DNA from: Wenzhouxiangella sp.
GTDB taxonomy: Bacteria; Pseudomonadota; Gammaproteobacteria; Xanthomonadales; Wenzhouxiangellaceae
DNA: 38,005 nt
Assembly (NCBI GenBank): GCA_007123055.1
Contig: SKSJ01000111.1
Coordinates: 1-38,005, forward strand
Reading direction: 5' to 3'
Positions 26,831-36,536 of the stretch are shown here, piece after piece (the stretch's first letter is position 1; each line of letters begins with the position of its first letter). Under the pieces are notes generated by a model. It saw only the letters and a list, made by a program, of their open reading frames with translations, had not been told where the DNA came from and did no database searches. A program made the translations under genes and the position numbers.

Positions 26831-26897
26831 TACCAGCTTCGCGGTTGATGTTAGACTGCCTTCGGCGTTGGCCACATCTTTGGGAAGGAGGGACGTG

Positions 26898-27980
26898 ATG
26901 CTAGAGAAGTATCTTCAGCTCATGGTGAAGCACCAGGCTTCGGACCTGTACTTCAGTGCCGGTGCCCCGGTGGGGATCAAGATCGAAGGTCGGACTCGCT
27001 ACGTCGACGACCGCAAGCTACCGGCCGAGGAGGTGCAGTCGCTGGCCTACTCGATTCTCGACGACGAACAGATCGCTGTGTTCGAACGCGAACTGGAGCA
27101 TAACAGTGCTCTGGTCGTGGAGCAGGTCGGTCGCTTTCGCATCAACCTGTTTCGTCAGCGCGGCACCGTCGCGATGGTCGTGCGGCACATCAAGGAAGAC
27201 ATTCCATCAATCGATGAGCTGAACCTTCCTCCGATTCTGGAGAATCTGGTGATGCGTCCCCGTGGCCTGATCCTGGTAGTCGGTGCGACAGGGTCTGGCA
27301 AGTCAACCACACTGGCATCGATGATCGATCATCGTAACCGCCTGGAAACCGGCCATATTCTCACCATCGAGGAGCCGATCGAATTTCTGCACCAGCACAA
27401 GAAATCGATTGTCGACCAGCGCGAGGTCGGGCTCGATACCCATAGTTACGCCCGGGCCCTGAAGAACGCCATGCGTGAAGCACCCGATGTCATCCTGATC
27501 GGCGAGATTCGCGACCGTGACACCATGCAGCAGGCCATTGCCTACTCGGAAACCGGTCACTTGTGTCTGTCAACCCTGCACGCCAACAACGCCAACCAGG
27601 CGTTGGATCGAATCATCAACTTCTTTCCGGATACCGCCCATCGACAGTTGTTCGTTGATCTCTCGCTTTATCTTCAGGCCATCATCGGGCAAAGGCTCAT
27701 TCCTGGCGTGGACGGCAAGCGGGTGCCGGCCGTCGAACTGCTATTGCATAGCCCCTTCGTTGCCGACCTGATCTCCAAGGGTGAGATCACCGGATTGAAA
27801 GAGGCCATGGCCGACAGTGAACAGCACGGTATGCAGACGTTCGACCAGGCATTGTTCAGAATGTGCACCGAGGGGCGGATCACGGTCGACGAGGCGCTTG
27901 CGCATGCCGATTCGCGCAATGATCTCGGGCTCGCCATTCGCCAGGCTGCCGGCCGGACCGATTTTTCATCTCTGCGATAG
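26898..27980 (+). CDS. pilU: Type IV pilus retraction ATPase PilU
   Basis: Hexameric cytoplasmic ATPase that assists PilT in pilus retraction for twitching and DNA uptake. 360 residues from ATG 26898, with AGGAGG 6 bases upstream; a start at 26868 would precede the ribosome site. An N-terminal PAS-like domain (LEKYLQLMVKHQASDLYFS) precedes Walker A GATGSGKST (about 129), the Asp box, Walker B VILIGEIRDRDTM and the His box HLCLSTLHANNANQALDRI. The latter, with LTIEEPIEFLHQHKKSIVDQREVGLDT and the MQTFDQAL end, fits PilU better than PilT. pilT is not adjacent, although the two are often paired. A hairpin terminator follows at 28057. Confidence 0.9.
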   Translation: MLEKYLQLMVKHQASDLYFSAGAPVGIKIEGRTRYVDDRKLPAEEVQSLAYSILDDEQIAVFERELEHNSALVVEQVGRFRINLFRQRGTVAMVVRHIKEDIPSIDELNLPPILENLVMRPRGLILVVGATGSGKSTTLASMIDHRNRLETGHILTIEEPIEFLHQHKKSIVDQREVGLDTHSYARALKNAMREAPDVILIGEIRDRDTMQQAIAYSETGHLCLSTLHANNANQALDRIINFFPDTAHRQLFVDLSLYLQAIIGQRLIPGVDGKRVPAVELLLHSPFVADLISKGEITGLKEAMADSEQHGMQTFDQALFRMCTEGRITVDEALAHADSRNDLGLAIRQAAGRTDFSSLR

Positions 27981-28056
27981 GGATGCTCGGAAAGCAGACG
28001 AGGCTGCATGGCATGGCATGAATGCGTGCGCCACAAGCATGGCTGCGCGGGTTCTT

Positions 28057-28082
28057 TGATCGATGGATTCGATCATCTTTTT
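28057..28082 (+). terminator. Probable terminator after pilU
   Basis: A 7-bp stem TGATCGA / TCGATCA with a 5-base loop is followed by TCTTTTT ending at 28082. It lies 76 bases past the pilU stop. The stem is short and only moderately GC-rich. Confidence 0.5.
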
Positions 28083-28152
28083 CGATGGTTCTGTCAGGAT
28101 TGTCTCCCGGGATTCGTAAGGCAGCATGTTCACACTTGCTGCAAGAGGAATC

Positions 28153-28881
28153 ATGAAACGACTGAATTACCTGAGTAACGCATTACGTACCCACTGGGCG
28201 GAAAACCCGGCCACGCGTGGAAAAGCGAAGATGGCGGCGGGTGCGGCATTGATCGTCATCGGCGTGTTCGGGTTGGGTGGCGCCACGGCGAAAACGCGTA
28301 GGGGCAAGCGCGGTCGGGGCGGCATACTGGGAAACATGCTGTTCTTGTTTGCCGGTGGCTTGTTCCTGATCGCAGCGGTGTCGTTGTGGCCTGATTCCTG
28401 GAGCGACCAGTTCGAAACCGACGGAGAGATCGCAAGCTATCAATCCGGCACCGGCTCTGACGGACGCTCCGTTTATCGGCCGATCTACCGCTTCGAGGTC
28501 GACGGCCAGGAATACGGCTTCGCCTCGGAGGTCACCACCAACGTCGAGCCGGAAGTCGGGGCCCGGGTGCGCATCGCCTATTCCGCGTCCGATCCCGATC
28601 AGGCGCGGCGCATAGATGGCCTCGACTCATTTATTCATTGGATATTTCTGGCTTTGTCGCTGGGCCTGCTGCTGATTGCCGGCGTGTCAATAGCGATCGG
28701 ACTGGCGCTGGTCTTCTTCGGTATGCGGTTGTTTCGTGACGGGCGCCGGGACCTGGACAAACCGTCAGACCCCGAGGCGTCAATGAAGGAACTGCGGGAA
28801 ACGATTGGACAGGTCCGGAGTGGGGACATCGATATCGACGACACGGCAGCCGCACAGGCCGGCGGCGACACCGGCCGCTGA
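28153..28881 (+). CDS. DUF3592 membrane protein
   Basis: 242 residues from ATG 28153 (GAGG 4 bases upstream); ATG 28126 would add nine residues and cannot be excluded. TM1 is at about 24-44 (KMAAGAALIVIGVFGLGGAT), a basic loop, then TM2 at about 57-77 (NMLFLFAGGLFLIAAVSLW). The extracytoplasmic or lumenal central domain has DGEIASYQSGTGSDGRSVYR, YRFEVDGQEYGFASE and GARVRIAYSASDPDQARR, the DUF3592 pattern of a small beta domain. TM3 is at about 163-190. The acidic C-terminal tail is probably disordered. Function unknown. It converges with the DUF4126 gene, with only 2 bases between stops. Confidence 0.75.
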   Translation: MKRLNYLSNALRTHWAENPATRGKAKMAAGAALIVIGVFGLGGATAKTRRGKRGRGGILGNMLFLFAGGLFLIAAVSLWPDSWSDQFETDGEIASYQSGTGSDGRSVYRPIYRFEVDGQEYGFASEVTTNVEPEVGARVRIAYSASDPDQARRIDGLDSFIHWIFLALSLGLLLIAGVSIAIGLALVFFGMRLFRDGRRDLDKPSDPEASMKELRETIGQVRSGDIDIDDTAAAQAGGDTGR

Positions 28882-28883
28882 AT

Positions 28884-29510
28884 TCAGCCGGGTGGGGGCT
28901 GCTGGCCGCGATCCGGGGGTGTCGTCTGCCGCCGGTTTCGGTTCCGGAGTCGTCCTGTCGCGCGGACCAGCAGCCAGATGACCGCCGCGATGACGATTAC
29001 TCCGAAGATAATCGGAATGAAAATCGCGAGGACGACAGCCAGCAGGCTACCGCCGGTTTCGCCGGTTGATACGGCCGGGTTGCCCAGTCCGCCAGTCGTT
29101 GCGGTCGACATGCCACGTGTCAGGACAGTCGACCCTTGTACCACGCCGGCGGTGCCACCGCCGAGCACGGCGGCCGTGCCCCACTGCGCGGCCGCGTTCA
29201 TCTCCGGCAACAGCGAGGAGACGATGACCGTCCCGCCGGCCAGCGCTGCCGGGGTCGCCAGCAGATCGAGCAGGTTGTCGACCAGCGGCACGTAGTAGCT
29301 GCCGACCTCCATCAGTGCCGCCAGACCGACGACGGCCAATACCGGCCCCGATGTCATCCACATGAACTGCTCGCTGACCGGCAGCAACTCGAAGCGCCCG
29401 GCCAGCCCGAGGGCCAGGATGGGGATGAACACGCGCAGCCCGGCCGCGGCACTGAGACAGATACCGGCCATGACGGCGGAAAACGCGCTAAGATCGGAAA
29501 CGGCGTCCAT
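28884..29510 (-). CDS. DUF4126 membrane protein
   Basis: 208 residues from ATG 29510. The N-terminus SAVMAGICLSAAAGLRVFIPILALGLAGR is typical of DUF4126, followed by further hydrophobic segments (about 52-72, 85-105, 108-125) rich in G and A, and a C-terminal helix (about 158-185, LLAVVLAIFIPIIFGVIVIA). The tail is basic then proline-rich (RNRNRRQTTPPDRGQQPPPG). Function unknown; integral membrane. It starts 13 bases from the divergent pirin gene, so their promoters must overlap each other's coding starts. Confidence 0.75.
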   Translation of the reverse strand: MDAVSDLSAFSAVMAGICLSAAAGLRVFIPILALGLAGRFELLPVSEQFMWMTSGPVLAVVGLAALMEVGSYYVPLVDNLLDLLATPAALAGGTVIVSSLLPEMNAAAQWGTAAVLGGGTAGVVQGSTVLTRGMSTATTGGLGNPAVSTGETGGSLLAVVLAIFIPIIFGVIVIAAVIWLLVRATGRLRNRNRRQTTPPDRGQQPPPG

Positions 29511-29523
29511 GGGAGAATTCTAC

Positions 29524-30480
29524 ATGACCAACCCCGACACCCACCCCGACAGCTCGCGTGCCAGCGATTGCCCGGCTCGTCCGGACCATCCGGTCATTGA
29601 ACGCATCGCGGCCAGAACGTCCACGCTGGGGCAGGGCATGACCATTCGGCGCGCGCTGCCGTCCCGAGCCCGGCGCATGATCGGCGCCTGGTGTTTTTTC
29701 GATCATGCCGGCCCGCTCCGCTACGAGGCCGGGCAGGGGATCGCGGTCGGTCCTCATCCGCACATCGGCCTGCAGACCTTTTCCTGGATGATCGAAGGTA
29801 GGATGCGTCACTCCGACAGCCTGGGCAATGATGTCTGGATCGCGCCGGGGCAGGTCAACCTGATGACGGCCGGCAGGGGGATTTCACATGCCGAGGAATC
29901 CGATCCGGATCGGCCCGGGCGTGTGCAACTGGCACAGTTGTGGATCGCGTTGCCCGACGCGCATCGTGACTGCGAGCCGGCTTTCGTCAATTACCCCGAA
30001 TTGCCGGTCAGCCATCGAGGCGACCTGGAACTCACACTGCTCGTTGGTGAACATGGTGATCGTGTCTCGCCGGTTCGCGTGCACAGTCCGTTGGTGGCCA
30101 TGGATATCCGCGCGACTGCAGCCGACGGCACCACGTTGTCACTGGAAAGCGGGTTCGAGTACGGCCTGATGGTGCTGGAAGGGGCTGCCAGCGTCGACGG
30201 TGAGCGCTTCGAGCCGGGTGAGCTGGCCTACCTGGGAGCCGGGCGAAGCATGCTCGACCTGTCCGTGGAAAGTGGCGGTCGGGTGTTGCTGATCGGCGGT
30301 GAACCGTTCGAGGAGGATATCCTGCTGTGGTGGAATTTCGTTGCTCGAACGCCCGAAGAAATCCAGCAGGCCGCGGCCGACTGGCAGGCTGGCCGACGAT
30401 TCGGTTCCGTCGAGGCCGCACAGACGCCACCCTTGCAGATGCCCAGCCTTGAGGGTGTTCGCATCAAATCGACGTCATGA
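29524..30480 (+). CDS. Pirin family cupin protein
   Basis: 318 residues from ATG 29524 (GGGAGA 7 bases upstream). The pirin N-domain carries the metal-binding pattern: PHPHIGLQTFSWMIEG with two His (about 79-81) and GRGISHAEES with His and Glu (about 121-123), the expected four ligands. Also seen are FFDHAGP and VQLAQLWIALP. The C-terminal pirin_C cupin covers about 190-300 (LLIGGEPFEEDILLWWNFV). Bacterial pirins may act as quercetinase-like dioxygenases or redox-linked regulators; the substrate here is unknown. Its stop overlaps a potential upstream ATG of the macroglobulin gene, so the two are probably co-transcribed. Confidence 0.92.
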   Translation: MTNPDTHPDSSRASDCPARPDHPVIERIAARTSTLGQGMTIRRALPSRARRMIGAWCFFDHAGPLRYEAGQGIAVGPHPHIGLQTFSWMIEGRMRHSDSLGNDVWIAPGQVNLMTAGRGISHAEESDPDRPGRVQLAQLWIALPDAHRDCEPAFVNYPELPVSHRGDLELTLLVGEHGDRVSPVRVHSPLVAMDIRATAADGTTLSLESGFEYGLMVLEGAASVDGERFEPGELAYLGAGRSMLDLSVESGGRVLLIGGEPFEEDILLWWNFVARTPEEIQQAAADWQAGRRFGSVEAAQTPPLQMPSLEGVRIKSTS

Positions 30481-30521
30481 TGCTTCCGGGAAAGGAATCG
30501 CCTGCACCGGGGAAGCCCGTG

Positions 30522-33500
30522 ATGACGCAACGCTTCAGCCTGGCATGGATGATGATCGCCCTGTTGCTGGGGGGGTGCAATGGCGTCGATGAATCCGATG
30601 CCGGCGCTGCCGATAAGCAGGTCAGTGAACGCGCGCCGATCGGGTTGAACCGGCTGGAGTCCTTTCCGGGCAGGCTCGTTGACGGCACCGCGCATGACGA
30701 GCCCCATGAACGTCCCGAGGTGGTGCCCACCCGACCGCTGGATGATGAGCGAGTCCGCCGGTTGCTCGAGCGCATCGAGCCCCTGCCGTCGGAGGTCGAG
30801 GACGAACGCGACTTCGCGCTGAGGCCGGACAGCGACCCGCCGCCGCGCGCCGGTGCCGTCATCCGCGACGAGTTCCCGCCCGAGGACCAACGTCGGCCAC
30901 CGGATCCCGAGACCCCCGAAGGACCCGCCCAGGTATTGCGTTACTCACCCGAGGGCGAGGTGCCGATCGCCGGTCAGGTCAGCATCACCTTCGACCGGCC
31001 GATGGTGGCGGTCAGCGCTCATGACGACCTTGCCGAAAGGGACGTGCCGGTAGAACTCGAACCCGAGATTCCCGGGCGCTGGCGCTGGATCGGCACGCGA
31101 ACGCTGGTTTTTGACCCCGACGCTTCACGTTTGCCCATGGCCACGGAGTTCGACGTCACCCTGCCAGCGGGCACAACGGCGGCCGACGGCACTGAGCTGA
31201 CCGAGACCGTGACATGGCGATTCGCCACGCCGCCGCCAACGCTCGAACAGGTGCATCCCGGCGGCAACAGCATCGGCCTTAAACCGCTCATGTTCGCCGC
31301 CTTCGACCAGCGGATCGACACCACCGCCATGCTCGAGACGCTGGTCGTGGAAGCCGATGGCGAAGCGGTTGCCATTCGCGAGGCAACCACGGAAGAGATC
31401 GCCGCCGACAGGAATGTCCATCGTGCGATCGGTCGCCTCGATCCAGAGCGCGTCGTCGCCTTTCGAGCCGCGCAACCGTTCGAGCCGGACACCACCGTCA
31501 GCATCCGTCTGCCGGCTGGCAGCACTGCAGCCGAGGGCCCGCGCCCCACGACCGAGGATCAAGGCAGCAGCTTCCGCACCTACGGGCCATTGCGGGTGGT
31601 CGATCAACGTTGCGCCACGCGCGACTGCCGCCCCGTCGATGCCCTGATCATCGGTTTTTCCAATGAGCTGGCCGCTGACCAGGACTTGGTGGATCTGGTT
31701 GCCGTCGAGCCGGGGATTGCCGACAAGCATGTCAGCCTGCGCGGCAGCCGGCTCATGATCGAGGGGCTCAAGCAGGGCCGTACGGATTACACGGTCACGG
31801 TGTCGGAGGCACTGACTGACAGGTTCGGGCAGCAACTTGAAGGTCTGCGCGAGCTGCACTTCGAGACCGGCAGCATGCGGGCGAATATCGCCTTCCCGGG
31901 AAGCGGCCTGGTGACCCTGCCCAGGGGGCAACCGCCGAATCTGGCCTTTCATACGGTCAACTATCGCAATGCCCGAGTGCAGGTCCAAAAGGTGGAACCC
32001 GCCGACTGGCCGGCCTATGCCGGGCTGTTTCGCAACCGCGGTTTGTGGCAGGAGGAGCCGCCGGAGTTGCCAGGCGAAACAGTGACTGACGCGACGATGG
32101 ACTTCGCCGCCGAGCCGGATCGTTTCCGGCTTCAGGGCATTGATCTTTCGCCGTGGCTGCCCGAAGCCGGAAGCGGACATTTCGTGGTGCTGCTGGAACC
32201 CGGCACCGTCATCGGTTCCGAGCCGCGCTGGGCGCCGCCACGCCATGTCGCCTGGGTCCAGGTCACCGGCATCGGACTGGATGCGGCGGTCGACGGTGAC
32301 CGGATCCTGGCCTGGGTTACGGACCTGGACGATGGCGCGCCGTTGGCCAATCGGGCGATCAGGCTGGCGCCGGCCGGCGGTGCCGAACTCAGCGACCAGG
32401 AAGGCCTGGCATCTCTGGATCTGCCCGATGCCCGCGGCAACGCTTCGGGCACAGGCTGGCTGGAGGCGGTCGCGGACGACGACGTCGCCATCCTCCCCGA
32501 AACCGACCCTCTGCGGCACCGTGTGGTCTGGCGCGCTCAGGACCGGATCGACCAGGTACTCTGGCATGTCTTCGATGACCGCGCGATGTACCGCCCGGGA
32601 GAACGGGTACACCTGAAGGGCTGGATCCGGCGTGAAGAACGCCGAACCGACGGCGGGCTGGGGCTGGTCGACGGTCAACTGACGATACGCTACGAGGTGG
32701 CCGGCGCACGCGGCAACACCCTGGCCGAAGGCGAGACCGAAGTCGGTCGACTGGGTGGTTTCAACCTGTCCTTCGAGCTGCCCGACACGCCCAATCTCGG
32801 CCGTGCCCGCGTTCGGTTCAATCTTTCGGGCAGCCGGAATCTCGGCGGCACCGTGCATACGCACGCCTTCCAGATCCAGGAGTTCCGTACTCCGGAGTTC
32901 GAGGTCACGACGCGACGGGAGGAGGGGCCATTCGTCGGCGACACCACGGTCTCTGCCGAAGTCGAAGCTGCCTATTATGCCGGCGGCGCACTCGCCGGTG
33001 CCGAGACGACCTGGACGGTCAGCGCTCGTCCGGGTTACTACCGTCCACCCAACCGGGATGAATGGACTTTCGGCGTCGATAGCCCATGGTGGATGCCGTG
33101 GCCCGTCATCGATGTCGGCGCACCGGTCCGGGAGCGATTCGAGGGACTGACCGACGGCGGCGGCGTTCATGCACTCGATATCGACCTGGATATGAGCGGG
33201 CAGCTGCGCCCCCTGGCCATGAACGCCAGCGCCACGGTCATGGATGTCAATCGACAGGCCTGGAGCGCCACGTCGGATTTCATCGCGCATCCGGCAGCCA
33301 CGTATGTCGGGTTGCAGACCGAGCGGCAGTTCGTCGAGCAGGGCGAACCGCTCATGGTCGACATGATCACGGTCGATCTGGATGGCGAGATCATGCCGAA
33401 CCGCCCGGTGACGATGGAAGCGGCCCGCATCCAGTGGCAGTGGCGCGGGGGTGAGCGGCATGAAGAACTCACCGATGTCCAGCGTTGCGAGGTGCGAAGC

Positions 33501-36473
33501 GACGGACAAGGACTGGCGAGCTGTGAGTTTGTTCCCCGCCTGGGGGGACAGATCCGCATCACGGCCGTGGTCCGCGACGAGCAGGGCCGTGGCAATGCCA
33601 CGCGCCTGACACGCTGGGTCGGCGGCGGCCGGCTCCCGGCAGCCGATCGCGTCGACATGCAGGAAGCGCTGCTGATCCCGGATCGTGAAGAATACGCGCC
33701 CGGCGATACCGCCCGCGTCCTGGTGCAGGCACCTTTCGACGATGCCGAGGGGTTGCTGACTCTGCGTCGGCACGGTATCGCCGAGCAGCGGCGTTTCCGC
33801 ATCGACGGCGGTTCGAAGACGCTGGAGATCGACTTGCGCGAGGCCTGGATGCCGGGTATCGAGTTGCATGTCACCCTGGTCGGTCAGGCCGAGCGGGGCG
33901 AGGGCACCCGTCCGGCCATTGCCAGCGGACGCATTGATTTGCCCGTATCCGTTGCCGAACGAGTCCTCGACGTCGAGCTCATCCCGGCCAGCACCCGCCT
34001 GACTCCCGGCGAAGATACCGCGATCGAATTGCAGGTCCGTGATGCGACCGGCGAACCGGTCGGCGATGCCGAGATTGCATTGATCGTGGTCGACGAGGCC
34101 ATCCTGGCCCTGACCGGTTACGAGTTGGTCGATCCGCTGGGTGTATTCTGGCGGCAGCGTCCGGCCGATGTGCGCGATCACCACCTGCGCACCAGCGTGC
34201 TGTTGGCGGCACCGGATGAAGAAGACGCGATGGACAAACACCTGGCCCATGAAGCCGAGATGGCCGTGGCCGACCAGGTGCTGCGCTCGGGGGTGCCCCC
34301 GGGCGAGGAAGGAGCCGACGCCATCGGCTTGCGAGAGGACTTCAATCCCCTGGCTGCCTTCGTGCCGGCACTGACCACGGATTCAGAGGGCCGGGTGAGG
34401 GCCGAGATGTCCCTGCCCGACAACCTGACCCGCTACCGTGTCATGGCCGTGGCGGTTGCCGGTGCGACGCAGTACGGTACATCCGAATCGGCCATTACCG
34501 CGCGCCTGCCGCTGATGGTGAGGCCCTCGGCTCCACGTTTTCTGAATTTCGGCGACGAGATCGAACTGCCGGTAGTGCTGCAGAATCAGACCGACGAGGC
34601 CATGACCGTCGAGGTTGCCGTGGATGCAAGCAACCTCGAACTTAGGGCCGGGCGCGGCTATGCCGTCGAGGTGCCGGCCAACGACCGCGTCGCAGTTCGC
34701 TTCCCGGCCGCCGCCCGGCAGGCTGGCAAGGCCCGCTACCAGGTGGCAGCCGGCGCGGGCGATCATGCCGATGCCGCGCGTGGCGAATTGCCGGTGTGGA
34801 CGCCCGCGACCACTGAAGCCTTCGCCACTTACGGCGTGATCGACGAAGGCGCGCTGGTGCAGCCGATGATCGCGCCGAGTGAGGTCTGGCCGCAGTTCGG
34901 CCAGCTCGAGATCACCACCAGCGCCACGGCATTGCAATCGCTGACCGATGCCTTCATCTGGCTGTGCGACTACCCCTTCGACGCCACTGAGCCACTGGCC
35001 TCGCGCCTGCTGGCCATCGCCGCACTTGGCGACGTGCTCGAAGCGTTCGGGGCCGAGGACATGCCCACGCGCGAGGAGATCGAGCAGATCGTCGAAGCCG
35101 ACCTTGAACGCATCGCCGGACGCCAGAATCCCGACGGCGGACTCGGGCTGTGGCGGCGCGGCAACGAGTCATGGCCGTTCGTGTCCCTTCATGTAGCGCA
35201 TGCGCTGGTACGCCTGAACAACAGGAATTACCCCGTCGATGAAGCACTACTCGAGCGCAGTTTCAATCATGTGCGCGACATCGAGCGGCATATCCCGGCG
35301 CGCTACGGCGAGCGCGCCCGCCGTCATGTCATCGCCTACAGTCTTTACCTGCGCGGCCTGACGGGAGATTTCGACCGGGAACGGGCACGTGCCCTGCTGG
35401 CCGAAGTCGATGACCTCAAGGAGCTGACTTTCGAGGCCAGCGGCTGGTTGCTGGGCGTGCTCAGCGGCGACGAGGAATCCGGCGACGCGCTTGATGAGCT
35501 GCGCCGCTTCCTCGCCAACCGGGTGACCGAAACCGCCGCCAGCGCCCATTTCGCCGCCGGATTCCGGGACGGCAATCACCTCATCCTGCATTCAGACCGC
35601 CGCGCCGACGCCATCATTCTCGAAGCACTGATGCGCGACCAGCCTGATTCCGACCTGATCCCGAAGCTCGTAAACGGTCTTCAGGCTCACCGCACGCGAG
35701 GGCGCTGGTCCAGCACCCAGGAAAACGCCTTCGTGCTGCTGGCCCTCGACCAGTACTTTCGGCAGTACGAGGACCAGGAACCGAATTTCATCGCCCGTGC
35801 CTGGCTTGGCGAGGGGTTTGCCGGAGCGCATCACTTTGCCGGTCGCACCACCGACTATCACCACATCGACATCCCGATGGCATACGTTGCCGGTGACGGC
35901 GGTGAACATGACGTCGTACTCGACAAGGACGGGCCAGGGCGGCTGTATTACCGGCTGGGATTGCGTTACGCTCCGAAAAGCCTGCAACTGGAGCCGACCA
36001 GCCACGGGTTCGAGGTCCAACGACGTTACCGCGGACTCGATGACGATGACCACGTGCGCCGGCTCGATGACGGCGGCTGGGAGATTCGCGCCGGGGCCCG
36101 CGTGGCCGTGGAGCTCACCCTGGTGGCGCCCACGCGTCGTTACCACGTCGCCCTGGTCGATCCGTTGCCGGCCGGCCTGGAGGCCATCAATCCCGCCCTG
36201 GCGGTCAGCGCCGTGCCCGTGGCGGATGCGGCGGGGACTCACCGACAGGCTCGCGGCTGGTGGTGGGGACCGTGGTACCAGCACCAGAACCTGCGTGATG
36301 AGCGCGCCGAAGCCTTTACCAGTCTGCTTCCCGGCGGCGTGTACCACTACACCTATCACGCACGGGCCACGACGACCGGCGATTTCGTGGTTCCCCCGGC
36401 CCGTGTCGAGGAAATGTATCATCCGGAAACCTTCGCTCGCACGGGCTCGACGCGTGTTCGCATCATCGACTGA
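30522..36473 (+). CDS. Bacterial alpha-2-macroglobulin-like lipoprotein, no thioester motif
   Basis: 1983 residues from ATG 30522 (GGGGAA 7-8 bases upstream); ATG 30477 would add 15 residues before the signal peptide. The N-terminus MTQRFSLAWMMIALLLGGC is a lipoprotein signal with Cys19; Asn at +2 predicts outer-membrane sorting. A polar linker follows, then MG domains, the MG2 motif DRAMYRPGERVHLKGW (about 685), the MG7-type PDNLTRYRVMAVAVAG (about 1300) and an alpha-alpha thioester-domain fold from about 1470. At the thioester site the usual YPYGCTEQ-like sequence reads YPFDATEP (about 1482), so the reactive Cys and Gln are missing, as in the YfaS-type subfamily. These proteins may trap proteases in the periplasm; here trapping would have to be non-covalent. 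No pbpC is adjacent, unlike the common a2m-pbpC pair. An outer-membrane barrel gene follows. Confidence 0.92.
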   Translation: MTQRFSLAWMMIALLLGGCNGVDESDAGAADKQVSERAPIGLNRLESFPGRLVDGTAHDEPHERPEVVPTRPLDDERVRRLLERIEPLPSEVEDERDFALRPDSDPPPRAGAVIRDEFPPEDQRRPPDPETPEGPAQVLRYSPEGEVPIAGQVSITFDRPMVAVSAHDDLAERDVPVELEPEIPGRWRWIGTRTLVFDPDASRLPMATEFDVTLPAGTTAADGTELTETVTWRFATPPPTLEQVHPGGNSIGLKPLMFAAFDQRIDTTAMLETLVVEADGEAVAIREATTEEIAADRNVHRAIGRLDPERVVAFRAAQPFEPDTTVSIRLPAGSTAAEGPRPTTEDQGSSFRTYGPLRVVDQRCATRDCRPVDALIIGFSNELAADQDLVDLVAVEPGIADKHVSLRGSRLMIEGLKQGRTDYTVTVSEALTDRFGQQLEGLRELHFETGSMRANIAFPGSGLVTLPRGQPPNLAFHTVNYRNARVQVQKVEPADWPAYAGLFRNRGLWQEEPPELPGETVTDATMDFAAEPDRFRLQGIDLSPWLPEAGSGHFVVLLEPGTVIGSEPRWAPPRHVAWVQVTGIGLDAAVDGDRILAWVTDLDDGAPLANRAIRLAPAGGAELSDQEGLASLDLPDARGNASGTGWLEAVADDDVAILPETDPLRHRVVWRAQDRIDQVLWHVFDDRAMYRPGERVHLKGWIRREERRTDGGLGLVDGQLTIRYEVAGARGNTLAEGETEVGRLGGFNLSFELPDTPNLGRARVRFNLSGSRNLGGTVHTHAFQIQEFRTPEFEVTTRREEGPFVGDTTVSAEVEAAYYAGGALAGAETTWTVSARPGYYRPPNRDEWTFGVDSPWWMPWPVIDVGAPVRERFEGLTDGGGVHALDIDLDMSGQLRPLAMNASATVMDVNRQAWSATSDFIAHPAATYVGLQTERQFVEQGEPLMVDMITVDLDGEIMPNRPVTMEAARIQWQWRGGERHEELTDVQRCEVRSDGQGLASCEFVPRLGGQIRITAVVRDEQGRGNATRLTRWVGGGRLPAADRVDMQEALLIPDREEYAPGDTARVLVQAPFDDAEGLLTLRRHGIAEQRRFRIDGGSKTLEIDLREAWMPGIELHVTLVGQAERGEGTRPAIASGRIDLPVSVAERVLDVELIPASTRLTPGEDTAIELQVRDATGEPVGDAEIALIVVDEAILALTGYELVDPLGVFWRQRPADVRDHHLRTSVLLAAPDEEDAMDKHLAHEAEMAVADQVLRSGVPPGEEGADAIGLREDFNPLAAFVPALTTDSEGRVRAEMSLPDNLTRYRVMAVAVAGATQYGTSESAITARLPLMVRPSAPRFLNFGDEIELPVVLQNQTDEAMTVEVAVDASNLELRAGRGYAVEVPANDRVAVRFPAAARQAGKARYQVAAGAGDHADAARGELPVWTPATTEAFATYGVIDEGALVQPMIAPSEVWPQFGQLEITTSATALQSLTDAFIWLCDYPFDATEPLASRLLAIAALGDVLEAFGAEDMPTREEIEQIVEADLERIAGRQNPDGGLGLWRRGNESWPFVSLHVAHALVRLNNRNYPVDEALLERSFNHVRDIERHIPARYGERARRHVIAYSLYLRGLTGDFDRERARALLAEVDDLKELTFEASGWLLGVLSGDEESGDALDELRRFLANRVTETAASAHFAAGFRDGNHLILHSDRRADAIILEALMRDQPDSDLIPKLVNGLQAHRTRGRWSSTQENAFVLLALDQYFRQYEDQEPNFIARAWLGEGFAGAHHFAGRTTDYHHIDIPMAYVAGDGGEHDVVLDKDGPGRLYYRLGLRYAPKSLQLEPTSHGFEVQRRYRGLDDDDHVRRLDDGGWEIRAGARVAVELTLVAPTRRYHVALVDPLPAGLEAINPALAVSAVPVADAAGTHRQARGWWWGPWYQHQNLRDERAEAFTSLLPGGVYHYTYHARATTTGDFVVPPARVEEMYHPETFARTGSTRVRIID

Positions 36474-36536
36474 ATGAGCGGTCGGAGTTGGGTATATTAC
36501 GGCGCTCACGCAATTCGTTCTTCAAGGGAGTGGACC

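Noticed and set aside
31125-34250. 1041-codon open frame on the minus strand
   Set aside because: It lies wholly antisense to the macroglobulin gene; long antisense frames are expected in GC-rich coding DNA, and the translation shows no recognisable domain or membrane pattern.
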